Positions 7,550 to 13,972 of a stretch of DNA of 15,954 bases are shown piece after piece. Numbering within the stretch: position 1 is the stretch's first letter; each line of letters starts with the position of its first letter. The notes below the pieces were generated by a model. That model ran no database searches and had not been told where the DNA came from. It saw only the letters and a program-made list of their open reading frames with translations. Made by a program: the position numbers and the translations under genes. Source of the DNA: an uncultured Clostridium sp. (lineage in GTDB: Bacteria > Bacillota > Clostridia > TANB77 > CAG-508); assembly GCA_900556975.1 (NCBI GenBank), contig USQZ01000041.1:1-15954 (forward strand), given 5' to 3'.

Positions 7550-8014
7550 TTATTGGTGGTTACCACTACTTACTTGAGTAGTAAATGTTTCATTTCTGCT
7601 ATTATCATTTGCTCCTGCTGTCATTTTAAATTCTGAAACTGTTAATTGAGCTGAAATAGCTGCTTTAAATGTGTAGTTATCTTTTGTCATTGTTATAACT
7701 TTTCCACCATCAGCTGTATTACCATCAACAGTAAATGTGTATTCAGGTGCTTGAGCTTTTAAAGTATTAGCATCAACACTTCCTATTGGTGTTCCATTTG
7801 TTGAATTAGCATAATAGTTTGTTGAAATTGATGATAAAGCTGTGCTTAATGCATCACTTGCTGTTCCTTTTGCAGATCTTTCTTTTGCGATTTGTGAGTT
7901 TGTTAAAACTCCGTTAGGTCCCATAACCATAGAGATTGTAACACCAGCTAAGATTAATAATACAACTATTGTAATAACTAATGCAACTAGTGTAATACCT
8001 TTTTGATTTTTCAT
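7550..8014 (-). CDS. pilA: Major type IV pilin (prepilin)
   Basis: This 154-residue prepilin has a very short leader MKNQKG with cleavage predicted after Gly6, then the hydrophobic helix ITLVALVITIVVLLILAGVT (7-26) typical of clostridial pilins. Mature position 5 is Ala rather than Glu. The rest is a small Thr/Ser/Asn-rich globular part with no cysteine, so it is not stabilised by a disulphide. Helix 1 continues through VLTNSQIAKERSAKGTASDA. It is the best major-pilin candidate because of its size, simple architecture, very strong AAGGAGG site and the hairpins on both sides of the cistron. The membrane helix inserts the prepilin before assembly; in the pilus it packs in the core. A pseudopilin-like role is the alternative. 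Confidence 0.88.
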   Translation of the reverse strand: MKNQKGITLVALVITIVVLLILAGVTISMVMGPNGVLTNSQIAKERSAKGTASDALSTALSSISTNYYANSTNGTPIGSVDANTLKAQAPEYTFTVDGNTADGGKVITMTKDNYTFKAAISAQLTVSEFKMTAGANDNSRNETFTTQVSSGNHQ

Positions 8015-8048
8015 TTGTTTTTCCTCCTTAATTTTTTTGAAAAATTGT

Positions 8049-8076
8049 GTTATATATGTATAATTTTAAATATAAC
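8049..8076 (-). promoter_or_regulatory. Hairpin in pilA leader
   Basis: Seven-base perfect arms (8049-8055 and 8070-8076) with a 14-base loop lie in the 67-base gap upstream of pilA, before its AAGGAGG site. All but one pair is A/T, so the structure is weak. It could protect or mark a processed pilA mRNA end. No convincing separate promoter was seen in this gap. Confidence 0.4.
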
Positions 8077-8081
8077 CTGTG

Positions 8082-8633
8082 TTATTTTCCACCATTTCCT
8101 TTTGTTAAATTTCCGCTGTCTGTTGATGGTGCTGTAATATCTTTATTTGGCTCATATGCCGTATTGTTTGATGTGTTTTGATTATTGTTTGTATTTGTTG
8201 TAGTTTCTTCACTTGATGATCCTGATGAAATTCCAGAAAGTGATCCTTTTCTTGTTGTTGTATTTGTTGTTTCATTTCTGCTTGTTGTTACTTGATAATA
8301 AGCATTTCCTTCAGCATCATAAATTACGTCTGTAATTGGTATTTCATCAAATGGATTGCTTTGACCAGTTTTTAACTGGTTTGTTATTTTATATTGTTGT
8401 AAATCACTTTCATCTAATGAATGTGCTGATGAAAGGACTATTTTATTTTGTGATTCTATATAATTTTGTCTATCTTTTAGTATGTTTGCTTCATTTTCTG
8501 ACATTTTATATACTGCTGCTTGTGGTTCATTTGCTTCAGCTTTTATATAGTCAAAGAAAAATGTAAGCATTAATAATACTATTGCTGATATTAAAATTAT
8601 CATTGCTAGAGCTTCTCTAATAACTGTTTTCAT
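8082..8633 (-). CDS. PilP-like alignment-complex protein (tentative)
   Basis: This 183-residue protein is not recognised with certainty. It has one N-terminal membrane segment (about 9-27), an extracytoplasmic helical region, and the motif KTGQSNPFDEIP (88-99), which resembles the conserved xxPF segment of PilP and GspC proteins. A short domain follows (about 100-118). The C-terminal third is low-complexity and rich in Thr, Ser, Asn and Gly, probably disordered. There is no lipobox cysteine, unlike Gram-negative PilP, which fits a cell without an outer membrane. Position between pilO and pilA matches where PilP is found in pilMNOP operons. The role in the inner-membrane alignment complex is therefore an inference from position and the NPF motif. 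AAAGGAG lies upstream of the start. Confidence 0.6.
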   Translation of the reverse strand: MKTVIREALAMIILISAIVLLMLTFFFDYIKAEANEPQAAVYKMSENEANILKDRQNYIESQNKIVLSSAHSLDESDLQQYKITNQLKTGQSNPFDEIPITDVIYDAEGNAYYQVTTSRNETTNTTTRKGSLSGISSGSSSEETTTNTNNNQNTSNNTAYEPNKDITAPSTDSGNLTKGNGGK

Positions 8634-8660
8634 TTAATATTCTCCTTTTACAAATTTAAA

Positions 8661-9434
8661 CTAATTTGCTGTGTTTGTCGTATTTGTACTACTTGCTGTG
8701 TTGCTTGTACCTGTTGTATTTGTTGTATTTCCTTGTAGTGCTGCTGCTTCTTCAGCTTGTAATGTTTGTTCGTTTTCTATTTTTGATAATGATGACTTAG
8801 AAATAGGAACATCTGTCTTATAAAATTCTGTTACTAGCATTAATCTAACTTCTTCTTTTATTTCGCCAGTTGTTTCATCTAGTACTTTAATCGTTCTATA
8901 TTCTGAATATAATTTCAAGTTCTCTGGAATGAATGATAATTCAGAATCTCTTCCTATATCTTCAATAAAACTTGTTACTCCATCATATCCACTAACAGTT
9001 TTAAATCTCAAATTGCATAATACATATTTATCATCATCTGTCGCATCTTTTTCTTGTGAAACTTCTAGAGTTAAATCACAATTATTTTTTGTTGCATAAT
9101 TACCTAGTTTAACCCATAAATAACTCAAATCATAATCTTGTCCTAGTAGAGCTTTTTGTTTTTGTTCTTCTGTTTTTGTACTAGCAACTCTGTCATAATT
9201 TGTTTTAATTTCCAAGTGTTTTTTTACAGAAGTTTGTAGTGCTGATTCTGCTGCTGCATATGATGTTGATTTCATTCTTGTAAGTGCATCCATTTTTGAA
9301 TTAACAGTATTACTTTCTGTTTTTAATTCGTTATAGCTGTAAACTTTTCCAGGAAATGTTATTCCTTTTTTCACACATACAAAACTCAAAATTAATGTAA
9401 ATATTAATACTCCTGTGAGAATTAGTTTTCTCAT
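8661..9434 (-). CDS. pilO: PilO-like alignment-complex protein
   Basis: This 257-residue protein has an N-terminal membrane helix (about 5-21), a coiled-coil region (about 34-85) and a globular region with alternating strands and helices (about 95-215), which matches PilO architecture. PilO pairs with PilN outside the membrane and transmits signals between the cytoplasmic motor and the pilus. The fold cannot be read from motifs alone, so the call rests on architecture and its place just after the PilM-PilN fusion. The last 30 residues are almost all Thr, Asn, Ser, Ala and Gly, an unusual disordered tail similar in composition to that of the next gene product. AAGGAG precedes the start and 19 bases separate it from the upstream gene. 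Confidence 0.72.
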   Translation of the reverse strand: MRKLILTGVLIFTLILSFVCVKKGITFPGKVYSYNELKTESNTVNSKMDALTRMKSTSYAAAESALQTSVKKHLEIKTNYDRVASTKTEEQKQKALLGQDYDLSYLWVKLGNYATKNNCDLTLEVSQEKDATDDDKYVLCNLRFKTVSGYDGVTSFIEDIGRDSELSFIPENLKLYSEYRTIKVLDETTGEIKEEVRLMLVTEFYKTDVPISKSSLSKIENEQTLQAEEAAALQGNTTNTTGTSNTASSTNTTNTAN

Positions 9435-9453
9435 TTCTTTTCTCCTTTTTGAA

Positions 9454-11097
9454 TTATTCTGTTAAGTCCCCTTCAATTGTAACTAATACATAGTCTTCAT
9501 TTGTATCTGAATCATGATATCTAATACCTGTACTTGCTTTAACATTTTCTAATATTGCTTTATATGAAGTTCCTTCTGATGTTGCTGTTTCAAGTAATGC
9601 TTTGAAATATCCAAGTTGTTGGTATTTTGCTGCTCTTGCTTGAATTACAAAATGTCTTGATTGTGTATTTTCTAAACTTACAAGTTTAACTTCTGTAGGT
9701 ATTATTGTTTTTAATTTAGTTAAGAAATTATTTATTTCATCACTTCTATATACTGCTTGCCCATTTTGCACTGATTCACTATTTAATTTTGAGATTAATG
9801 ATTCATATTCTGATGTTAAATATTCAACTGATGTTTTTGTTTTTGACATTGATACAATTGATGCTTGAGTTTCTCTTGTTTTTTGATCTGTATCTGAAAG
9901 TTTTTGTTCCATGTTCGTGTATAGACTCTTTGTTAATGTTGCATATATCATTATGAATATTATTGTTAAGGCAAGTAATCTAACAACAAGTTTTTCAAAT
10001 GCATCTAATTTTTCTCCAGCTGTTTCTTTTAATGATTTTACTTTATCGCCTTTTCCTTTTGGAAGTCCTGTTATTTCTAATCCTTGAATATTAAAAGCAT
10101 TTTTATTTGCAAAGTTTAATTCATTTCCACTTTGTAAACCAGATAATGCTAAAGAAATAGCACTGTTTACTTCAATATAATCTTTAATTCCTATCTTTAA
10201 TGATTGTGAATCTAAGAAAGAAGGTTTTACTAAATCACATTGAATATCATTTAATCTATCTTGGAAATACATGTCTACATTATTTATAACAATACCTGTT
10301 CCAGTGAAATATATTTTTGTAATTTGTCTTCCGTATTGATCCATTTTTTCTTTAATTTCATTTAACATTTTGAATAATGTTGGAACAATTATATCCATGT
10401 ATTCGTTTCCATCTTGAACTGTGTCCATATCTTGTGATGAAATTGTTGTATTTTTTAGTATTTCATATGCTTTGGTTTGTGAATTTTCTTGTTTACTTAT
10501 TTCTCTTATTGTTTCCATTATACTTGTTTCAATTTCGTCTATTTTATCAATTTGTCCATTTTCACAAAATGTCAAAGTTGTTTTTTCTTCCATGTTAACT
10601 ATTAATTCGTTTGAATTATTATCTAGTTTAATAAGGTTCATTATTCCGATTGGTAATGGTTCGATTGTTGCTAAATTGTATTTTTCGAATAATGCTTTTT
10701 TAGAATCTAATGTATTTTTTTCAATAGATACGTTTATTGCCTTCATTTTTTGTGCATCATCTTGATCAAGAGCGAAAATATTTTTTCTCTCCATATCATC
10801 TTTATTAACACCTTTTTCTGAGCACAACATTTCGAAGTCAATATCTATTGATTTCTTTAGCGCGTTTTTGTTCAATAATGCAAAGTAGCTGAAATAGTCA
10901 TAGTACTCCTCTGATAAATTTATTGAAATAGGAATTTTACTACTATTTGTTTCTGCAACTATTTGATCAATTGCTTGTTGTATGTTTTCATAAAACTTTG
11001 TTCCAAATGCTTCTACTTTTATATTGTCTCTATCTTTTTGAACTTTAGCATACTTTATTAAATTATCTTCTATATAAATTCCTAAACAGCTTTGCAT
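9454..11097 (-). CDS. PilM-PilN fusion protein
   Basis: This 547-residue protein combines two pilus proteins that are usually separate. Residues 1-320 form an actin-like PilM domain, starting with CLGIYIEDNLIKYAKV (strand-turn-strand typical of this fold) and including the FTGTGIVINNVDMYF segment (264-278) that corresponds to the second phosphate loop. A linker (about 325-365) leads to a membrane helix (about 369-388), a coiled coil (about 393-442) and a PilN-like ferredoxin-fold domain (about 449-545). In most species the PilN N-terminus binds PilM; here the contact is made covalent. The protein would sit with its PilM part in the cytoplasm and its PilN part outside. It is the first gene of the operon, with an AAAGGAG site and an upstream promoter. 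Confidence 0.85.
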   Translation of the reverse strand: MQSCLGIYIEDNLIKYAKVQKDRDNIKVEAFGTKFYENIQQAIDQIVAETNSSKIPISINLSEEYYDYFSYFALLNKNALKKSIDIDFEMLCSEKGVNKDDMERKNIFALDQDDAQKMKAINVSIEKNTLDSKKALFEKYNLATIEPLPIGIMNLIKLDNNSNELIVNMEEKTTLTFCENGQIDKIDEIETSIMETIREISKQENSQTKAYEILKNTTISSQDMDTVQDGNEYMDIIVPTLFKMLNEIKEKMDQYGRQITKIYFTGTGIVINNVDMYFQDRLNDIQCDLVKPSFLDSQSLKIGIKDYIEVNSAISLALSGLQSGNELNFANKNAFNIQGLEITGLPKGKGDKVKSLKETAGEKLDAFEKLVVRLLALTIIFIMIYATLTKSLYTNMEQKLSDTDQKTRETQASIVSMSKTKTSVEYLTSEYESLISKLNSESVQNGQAVYRSDEINNFLTKLKTIIPTEVKLVSLENTQSRHFVIQARAAKYQQLGYFKALLETATSEGTSYKAILENVKASTGIRYHDSDTNEDYVLVTIEGDLTE

Positions 11098-11163
11098 TTT
11101 TTTCTCCTTTTATTGTATATGAACCGACGTTTTTTTACATTTTCGCATTCGTTTATATATATA

Positions 11164-11192
11164 TTTTTACCTATTTCAGTATTAAAAGTCAA
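11164..11192 (-). promoter_or_regulatory. SigA-type promoter of the pilus operon
   Basis: On the minus strand a -35 box TTGACT (11187-11192) and a -10 box TAAAAA (11164-11169) are exactly 17 bases apart. The -35 differs from consensus at one base and the -10 at two. An inverted repeat, ATTAAAA (11181-11187) facing TTTTAAT (11196-11202), overlaps the -35 region and could be an operator. Confidence 0.55.
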
Positions 11193-11226
11193 TATTTTTA
11201 ATACAAGTGTTAATTAAAAGTAATAG

Positions 11227-11239
11227 TAATGTAACATTA
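11227..11239. promoter_or_regulatory. 13-base palindrome between divergent operons
   Basis: TAATGTAACATTA is a perfect palindrome around a central base. It lies in the 199-base gap between the leftward pilus operon and the rightward spoVA operon, upstream of both promoters. It has the form of a regulator-binding site, but the regulator is unknown and short AT-rich palindromes arise by chance. Confidence 0.3.
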
Positions 11240-11247
11240 TTTTTTTT

Positions 11248-11276
11248 GAATATTATTTTTTTATTTGGAAAATATA
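11248..11276 (+). promoter_or_regulatory. Possible SigG-type promoter of spoVA
   Basis: GAATA (11248-11252) fits the sigma-G -35 pattern. After a 17-base spacer, AAATATA (11270-11276) is a partial match to the -10 pattern CATNNTA. spoVA operons in Bacillus are sigma-G dependent, so this is expected, but the -10 match is weak. No better candidate was seen. Confidence 0.35.
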
Positions 11277-11296
11277 TGTAGTAAAAGGAGGCTTTT

Positions 11297-11761
11297 ATGG
11301 ATTCAATTAATACTAATAAAGATTATCAAAAATATGTTGATAAAAAATCACCTAATTCGCCTATATTTAAAAATTGCTTTAATGCTTTTTGGGTTGGTGG
11401 TTTAATTTGTGTTATCGGACAATTAATTTATGATTATTTTATTTTTAGAAATTTTTCTACCGAATTAGCTGGTACTATTGTTTCTATTTCATTAATATTT
11501 TTAAGTGCATTTTTAACTGCTATAAATGTTTTTAATAGAATAGGAAAATTTGCTGGAGCAGGTTCTCTTATTCCTATAACTGGCTTTGCCAACTCAATTA
11601 TTTCACCTGCTATGGAATATAAGTCTGAAGGTTTTGTTATGGGTGTTGGTGCAAAAATGTTTACAGTTGCTGGTCCTGTTTTAGTTTATGGTATTTCTTC
11701 TTCTGTAATTGTTGGACTTGTTTATCTTCTTTTTAATACTCAAGCGATTATGCTTGTTTAA
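11297..11761 (+). CDS. spoVAC: Stage V sporulation protein AC
   Basis: This 154-residue membrane protein is SpoVAC, a component of the channel that moves calcium dipicolinate into the forespore and releases it at germination. In Bacillus SpoVAC acts as a mechanosensitive channel. It has a short hydrophilic N-terminus (1-28), then hydrophobic segments at about 31-48, 57-78 and 120-150. The family core GKFAGAGSLIPITGFANS (about 89-106) is clear, as is SEGFVMGVGAKMFTVAGPV. AAAGGAGG upstream gives a near-ideal ribosome-binding site. It opens a three-gene spoVAC-spoVAD-spoVAE operon, the usual reduced set in Clostridia, and shows that the organism forms spores. Confidence 0.95.
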   Translation: MDSINTNKDYQKYVDKKSPNSPIFKNCFNAFWVGGLICVIGQLIYDYFIFRNFSTELAGTIVSISLIFLSAFLTAINVFNRIGKFAGAGSLIPITGFANSIISPAMEYKSEGFVMGVGAKMFTVAGPVLVYGISSSVIVGLVYLLFNTQAIMLV

Positions 11762-11782
11762 TTTTATTTGTGAGGTGTTTTT

Positions 11783-12787
11783 ATGAAAAAAATTGGTACT
11801 CAAACTTTTAAATTAGATAATCCTGTAACTATTTTTGAAACTGCTAGCATTGTTGGTAAAAAAGAAGCAGATGGTCCGCTTGCTAAATATTTTGATGTAT
11901 GTCTTCAGGATGAGTTTTTTGGTGAAAAAACTTGGGAAAAAGCTGAATCAAAAATGATTAAATTCGCTATCGAAACTGTTATTAGAAAGTCAAATATTGC
12001 CGTTTCAGATATTGATTATTTGCTTGCAGGAGATTTGCTAAATCAATGTATTTCTTCAAGTTTTGGAATTAGAGATTTTGAGATTCCCTTTTTAGGAATT
12101 TTTGGAGCATGTTCTACTTTTGTTGAGGGAATGATGATTGGCTCAATGCTATTAGATGGCGGAGCTGGAAATTACGCCTTAGCCGCAACCTCAAGTCATT
12201 TTTGTAGTGCTGAAAAACAATTTAGATTTCCTCTTGAACTTGGGAATCAACGCCCGCCTACTTCTCAATGGACGGTAACCGGTAGTAGTGCTGCTGTTCT
12301 TTCAAAATCAGGGACAGGTCCATTTATTACTCATGTTACTCCTGGGAAAATTGTTGATAGAGGTATTACTGATGCAAATAATATGGGAAGTGCTATGGCT
12401 CCAGCTGCAGTTTCAACAATTTTGACTCATCTAAAAGATACTGGTAGAAAACCAACTTATTATGATGCAATTATAACAGGTGATCTTGGTCATATTGGAA
12501 AAGGTATTGTTTTGGATTTATGCAAGGCTGAGGGATTTCAACTTTCTTCTGTTTATAATGACTGTGGTGTTCTTATGTTTGATAAAGAAAAGCAAGATAC
12601 TCACTCAGGTGGTTCAGGCTGTGCATGCTGTGGTACTGTTTTTTCTGGTTACTTTTTCAATCAACTTAAAGAAAAGAAAATTAAAAATATGTTACTTGTA
12701 GCAACAGGTGCCTTGATGAATTCTACTTCCACGCAGCAAGGTGAAAGTATTCCTGGCATTGCTCATGCTGTAAGTATCGAATTATAA
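11783..12787 (+). CDS. spoVAD: Stage V sporulation protein AD
   Basis: This 334-residue protein is SpoVAD, a thiolase-fold protein on the outer face of the spore inner membrane. In Bacillus it binds dipicolinic acid and helps in its uptake. Family features include GIFGACSTFVEG (105-116), where Cys110 sits at the place of the thiolase nucleophile, TSSHFCSAEKQFRFPLELGNQRPPTSQWTVTG (136-167 region), DLGHIGKG (234-241), and HSGGSGCACCG (274-284 region), a Cys-rich loop typical of SpoVAD. SpoVAD has lost thiolase activity in studied cases. Length is normal. The gene follows spoVAC by 21 bases with a GAGGTG site and precedes spoVAE by 19 bases. Confidence 0.96.
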   Translation: MKKIGTQTFKLDNPVTIFETASIVGKKEADGPLAKYFDVCLQDEFFGEKTWEKAESKMIKFAIETVIRKSNIAVSDIDYLLAGDLLNQCISSSFGIRDFEIPFLGIFGACSTFVEGMMIGSMLLDGGAGNYALAATSSHFCSAEKQFRFPLELGNQRPPTSQWTVTGSSAAVLSKSGTGPFITHVTPGKIVDRGITDANNMGSAMAPAAVSTILTHLKDTGRKPTYYDAIITGDLGHIGKGIVLDLCKAEGFQLSSVYNDCGVLMFDKEKQDTHSGGSGCACCGTVFSGYFFNQLKEKKIKNMLLVATGALMNSTSTQQGESIPGIAHAVSIEL

Positions 12788-12806
12788 AATTATGAAAGGA
12801 TAGCTT

Positions 12807-13196
12807 ATGGGAGAATTTATAAATAGTTTAGATTATATGATGTTGTTAAAAGCTTTTGTTGTGGGTGGTGTTTTATGTATTATTGCTCAAATTTTAATTG
12901 ACAAAACTAAGCTAACGCCTGCCAAAATTCTTGTTTTGTATGTTACGTTAGGTGCTATTTTAGGTGGTCTTGGAATATATAAATACTTAGTAGACTTTGC
13001 AGGATGTGGTGCTACTGTTCCGTTAACTGGATTTGGTTATAATTTATCTAAAGGTGTTATTCAAGAGGTTCATCAATCTGGATTTTTAGGTGCATTTATT
13101 GGTGGATTAAAATCTGCTGCTGGCGGTATTACTGCTGCTATCTTCTTTGGATATATTGCTGCTTTAGTTTCAAAGCCAAAGATGAAAAAACAGTGA
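12807..13196 (+). CDS. spoVAE: Stage V sporulation protein AE (AEb type)
   Basis: This 129-residue membrane protein is the third spoVA gene. It is related in sequence to SpoVAC: both share a G-x-G-x-x-x-P-x-TGF core, here FAGCGATVPLTGFGYNLSKG (about 66-85). Hydrophobic segments are at about 13-30, 38-60 and 97-120. A short basic tail follows. It probably forms the dipicolinate channel together with SpoVAC. AAAGGA precedes the start. No strong terminator was seen directly downstream; transcripts may end in the AT-rich gap or read into the next gene. Confidence 0.93.
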   Translation: MGEFINSLDYMMLLKAFVVGGVLCIIAQILIDKTKLTPAKILVLYVTLGAILGGLGIYKYLVDFAGCGATVPLTGFGYNLSKGVIQEVHQSGFLGAFIGGLKSAAGGITAAIFFGYIAALVSKPKMKKQ

Positions 13197-13309
13197 TGTG
13201 ATTCATTTACAATTTTTTCAAACGAAATGTATAGAACATTTTCTCTTTTTTGGTCTAAGACATTATCACATTTTTTATCCCTGCATTCAGCACAAGATAA
13301 AAACAATGA

Positions 13310-13338
13310 TTTACATTATGTTAATAGTATGATATAAT
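13310..13338 (+). promoter_or_regulatory. Strong SigA-type promoter of the GNAT gene
   Basis: TTTACA (13310-13315), a 17-base spacer and a perfect TATAAT (13333-13338) with a TG one base upstream of the -10 box make this the best vegetative promoter in the window. It lies 33 bases before the GNAT start codon, and an AAGGAGG site follows. The gene is therefore independent of spoVA and probably active in growing cells. Confidence 0.82.
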
Positions 13339-13371
13339 ATTTGTCGTAAAAATTTTAAGGAGGTAGTAGCT

Positions 13372-13866
13372 ATGATACAATTGAGTTACGCTACAATAAG
13401 ACTGAACTGTCGGCCTTTAAACTCGCTGGATTATCCAGCATTTGCAGATGGTGTGGTTCAGGACAAGGATATCCAGAAATACTTTCGGATGGGAAAATCT
13501 TATGGAGAGGTCTGTGACTTCTTAGAGGAACTTCCTAACACCGACTGTGTCCCCATTGGAATCTTTACCAAATCCACAAACCAGCTGATTGGCTATATCA
13601 ACAGCTATGTATTCAATAAGGATACTCTGCTGGTGGAATTTTTCATTTTCGCATACTACAGATCATGCAGGTACATTACTGAGGCATTAGAAGAATACCT
13701 CACGCAGTGTATAAACAAGTGTAGTGTAAAAAACTTTCAGTTCGAGGTTGAGCCGGATAACTTTAAATCAATCTCGATTTTGGAAAAATTCGGAGCACGC
13801 CATTCTGAAAGCGAAGACTATGAGAATGATGGACGTAAGTTTCTGGTATACAATCTGCAGTTTTAA
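13372..13866 (+). CDS. GNAT-family N-acetyltransferase, likely acquired
   Basis: This 164-residue protein fits the RimJ/RimL-like branch of the GNAT fold, which moves acetyl groups from acetyl-CoA to amines on proteins, antibiotics or metabolites. Visible parts are the N-terminal TIRLNCRPLNSLDYPAF, strand PIGIFTKSTNQLIGYI (61-76), and the C-terminal EVEPDNFKSISILEKFGAR (125-143), with the typical Asn and Ser residues of motif B. The acetyl-CoA loop is degenerate: YYRSCRYITEALEEY (95-109) replaces the usual R-G-x-G-Y-A-T-E-A, with Arg100 and Ile102 at the small-residue positions. Codons are clearly richer in G and C (for example CGG, CTG, GCC) than those of neighbours, pointing to horizontal transfer. 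Its own promoter and terminator make a self-contained unit. Substrate is unknown; resistance is possible but not shown. Confidence 0.75.
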   Translation: MIQLSYATIRLNCRPLNSLDYPAFADGVVQDKDIQKYFRMGKSYGEVCDFLEELPNTDCVPIGIFTKSTNQLIGYINSYVFNKDTLLVEFFIFAYYRSCRYITEALEEYLTQCINKCSVKNFQFEVEPDNFKSISILEKFGARHSESEDYENDGRKFLVYNLQF

Positions 13867-13890
13867 TCAGTTTTAAATTTTTACCGAAAA

Positions 13891-13919
13891 AGGCAGCATT
13901 CGCAATTTGAATGCTGCCT
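13891..13919. terminator. Bidirectional terminator between GNAT gene and leuS
   Basis: Perfect 11-base arms AGGCAGCATTC (13891-13901) and GAATGCTGCCT (13909-13919) enclose a seven-base loop. A T-rich run follows on the plus strand and an A run precedes it, giving a U-tract for minus-strand transcripts too. It serves the two converging genes, the GNAT gene from the left and leuS from the right. Confidence 0.9.
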
Positions 13920-13972
13920 CTTTCTTTTTTATTACATGTTATTTGGTAACTATGTCTTTGGGACTTTCATTG

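Noticed and set aside
10421..10765. A 114-codon plus-strand frame inside the PilM-PilN gene
   Set aside because: It is antisense to the PilM domain and has no start signal; the other plus-strand frames inside the pilus operon were rejected for the same reason.
13197..13280. Terminator for the spoVA operon (TGTGAT facing ATCACA, followed by a T run)
   Set aside because: The arms are only six bases long and about 60 bases apart, so the hairpin is not convincing.
13073..13306. A 77-codon minus-strand frame with several Cys residues
   Set aside because: Over half of it is antisense to spoVAE. The free part has a CAECRDKKC stretch that looks interesting, but there is no ribosome-binding site or family match.
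13197..13972. Target-site duplication or attachment repeats around the GNAT gene
   Set aside because: Only short AT-rich similarities such as TTACAT were found on both sides, no better than chance.
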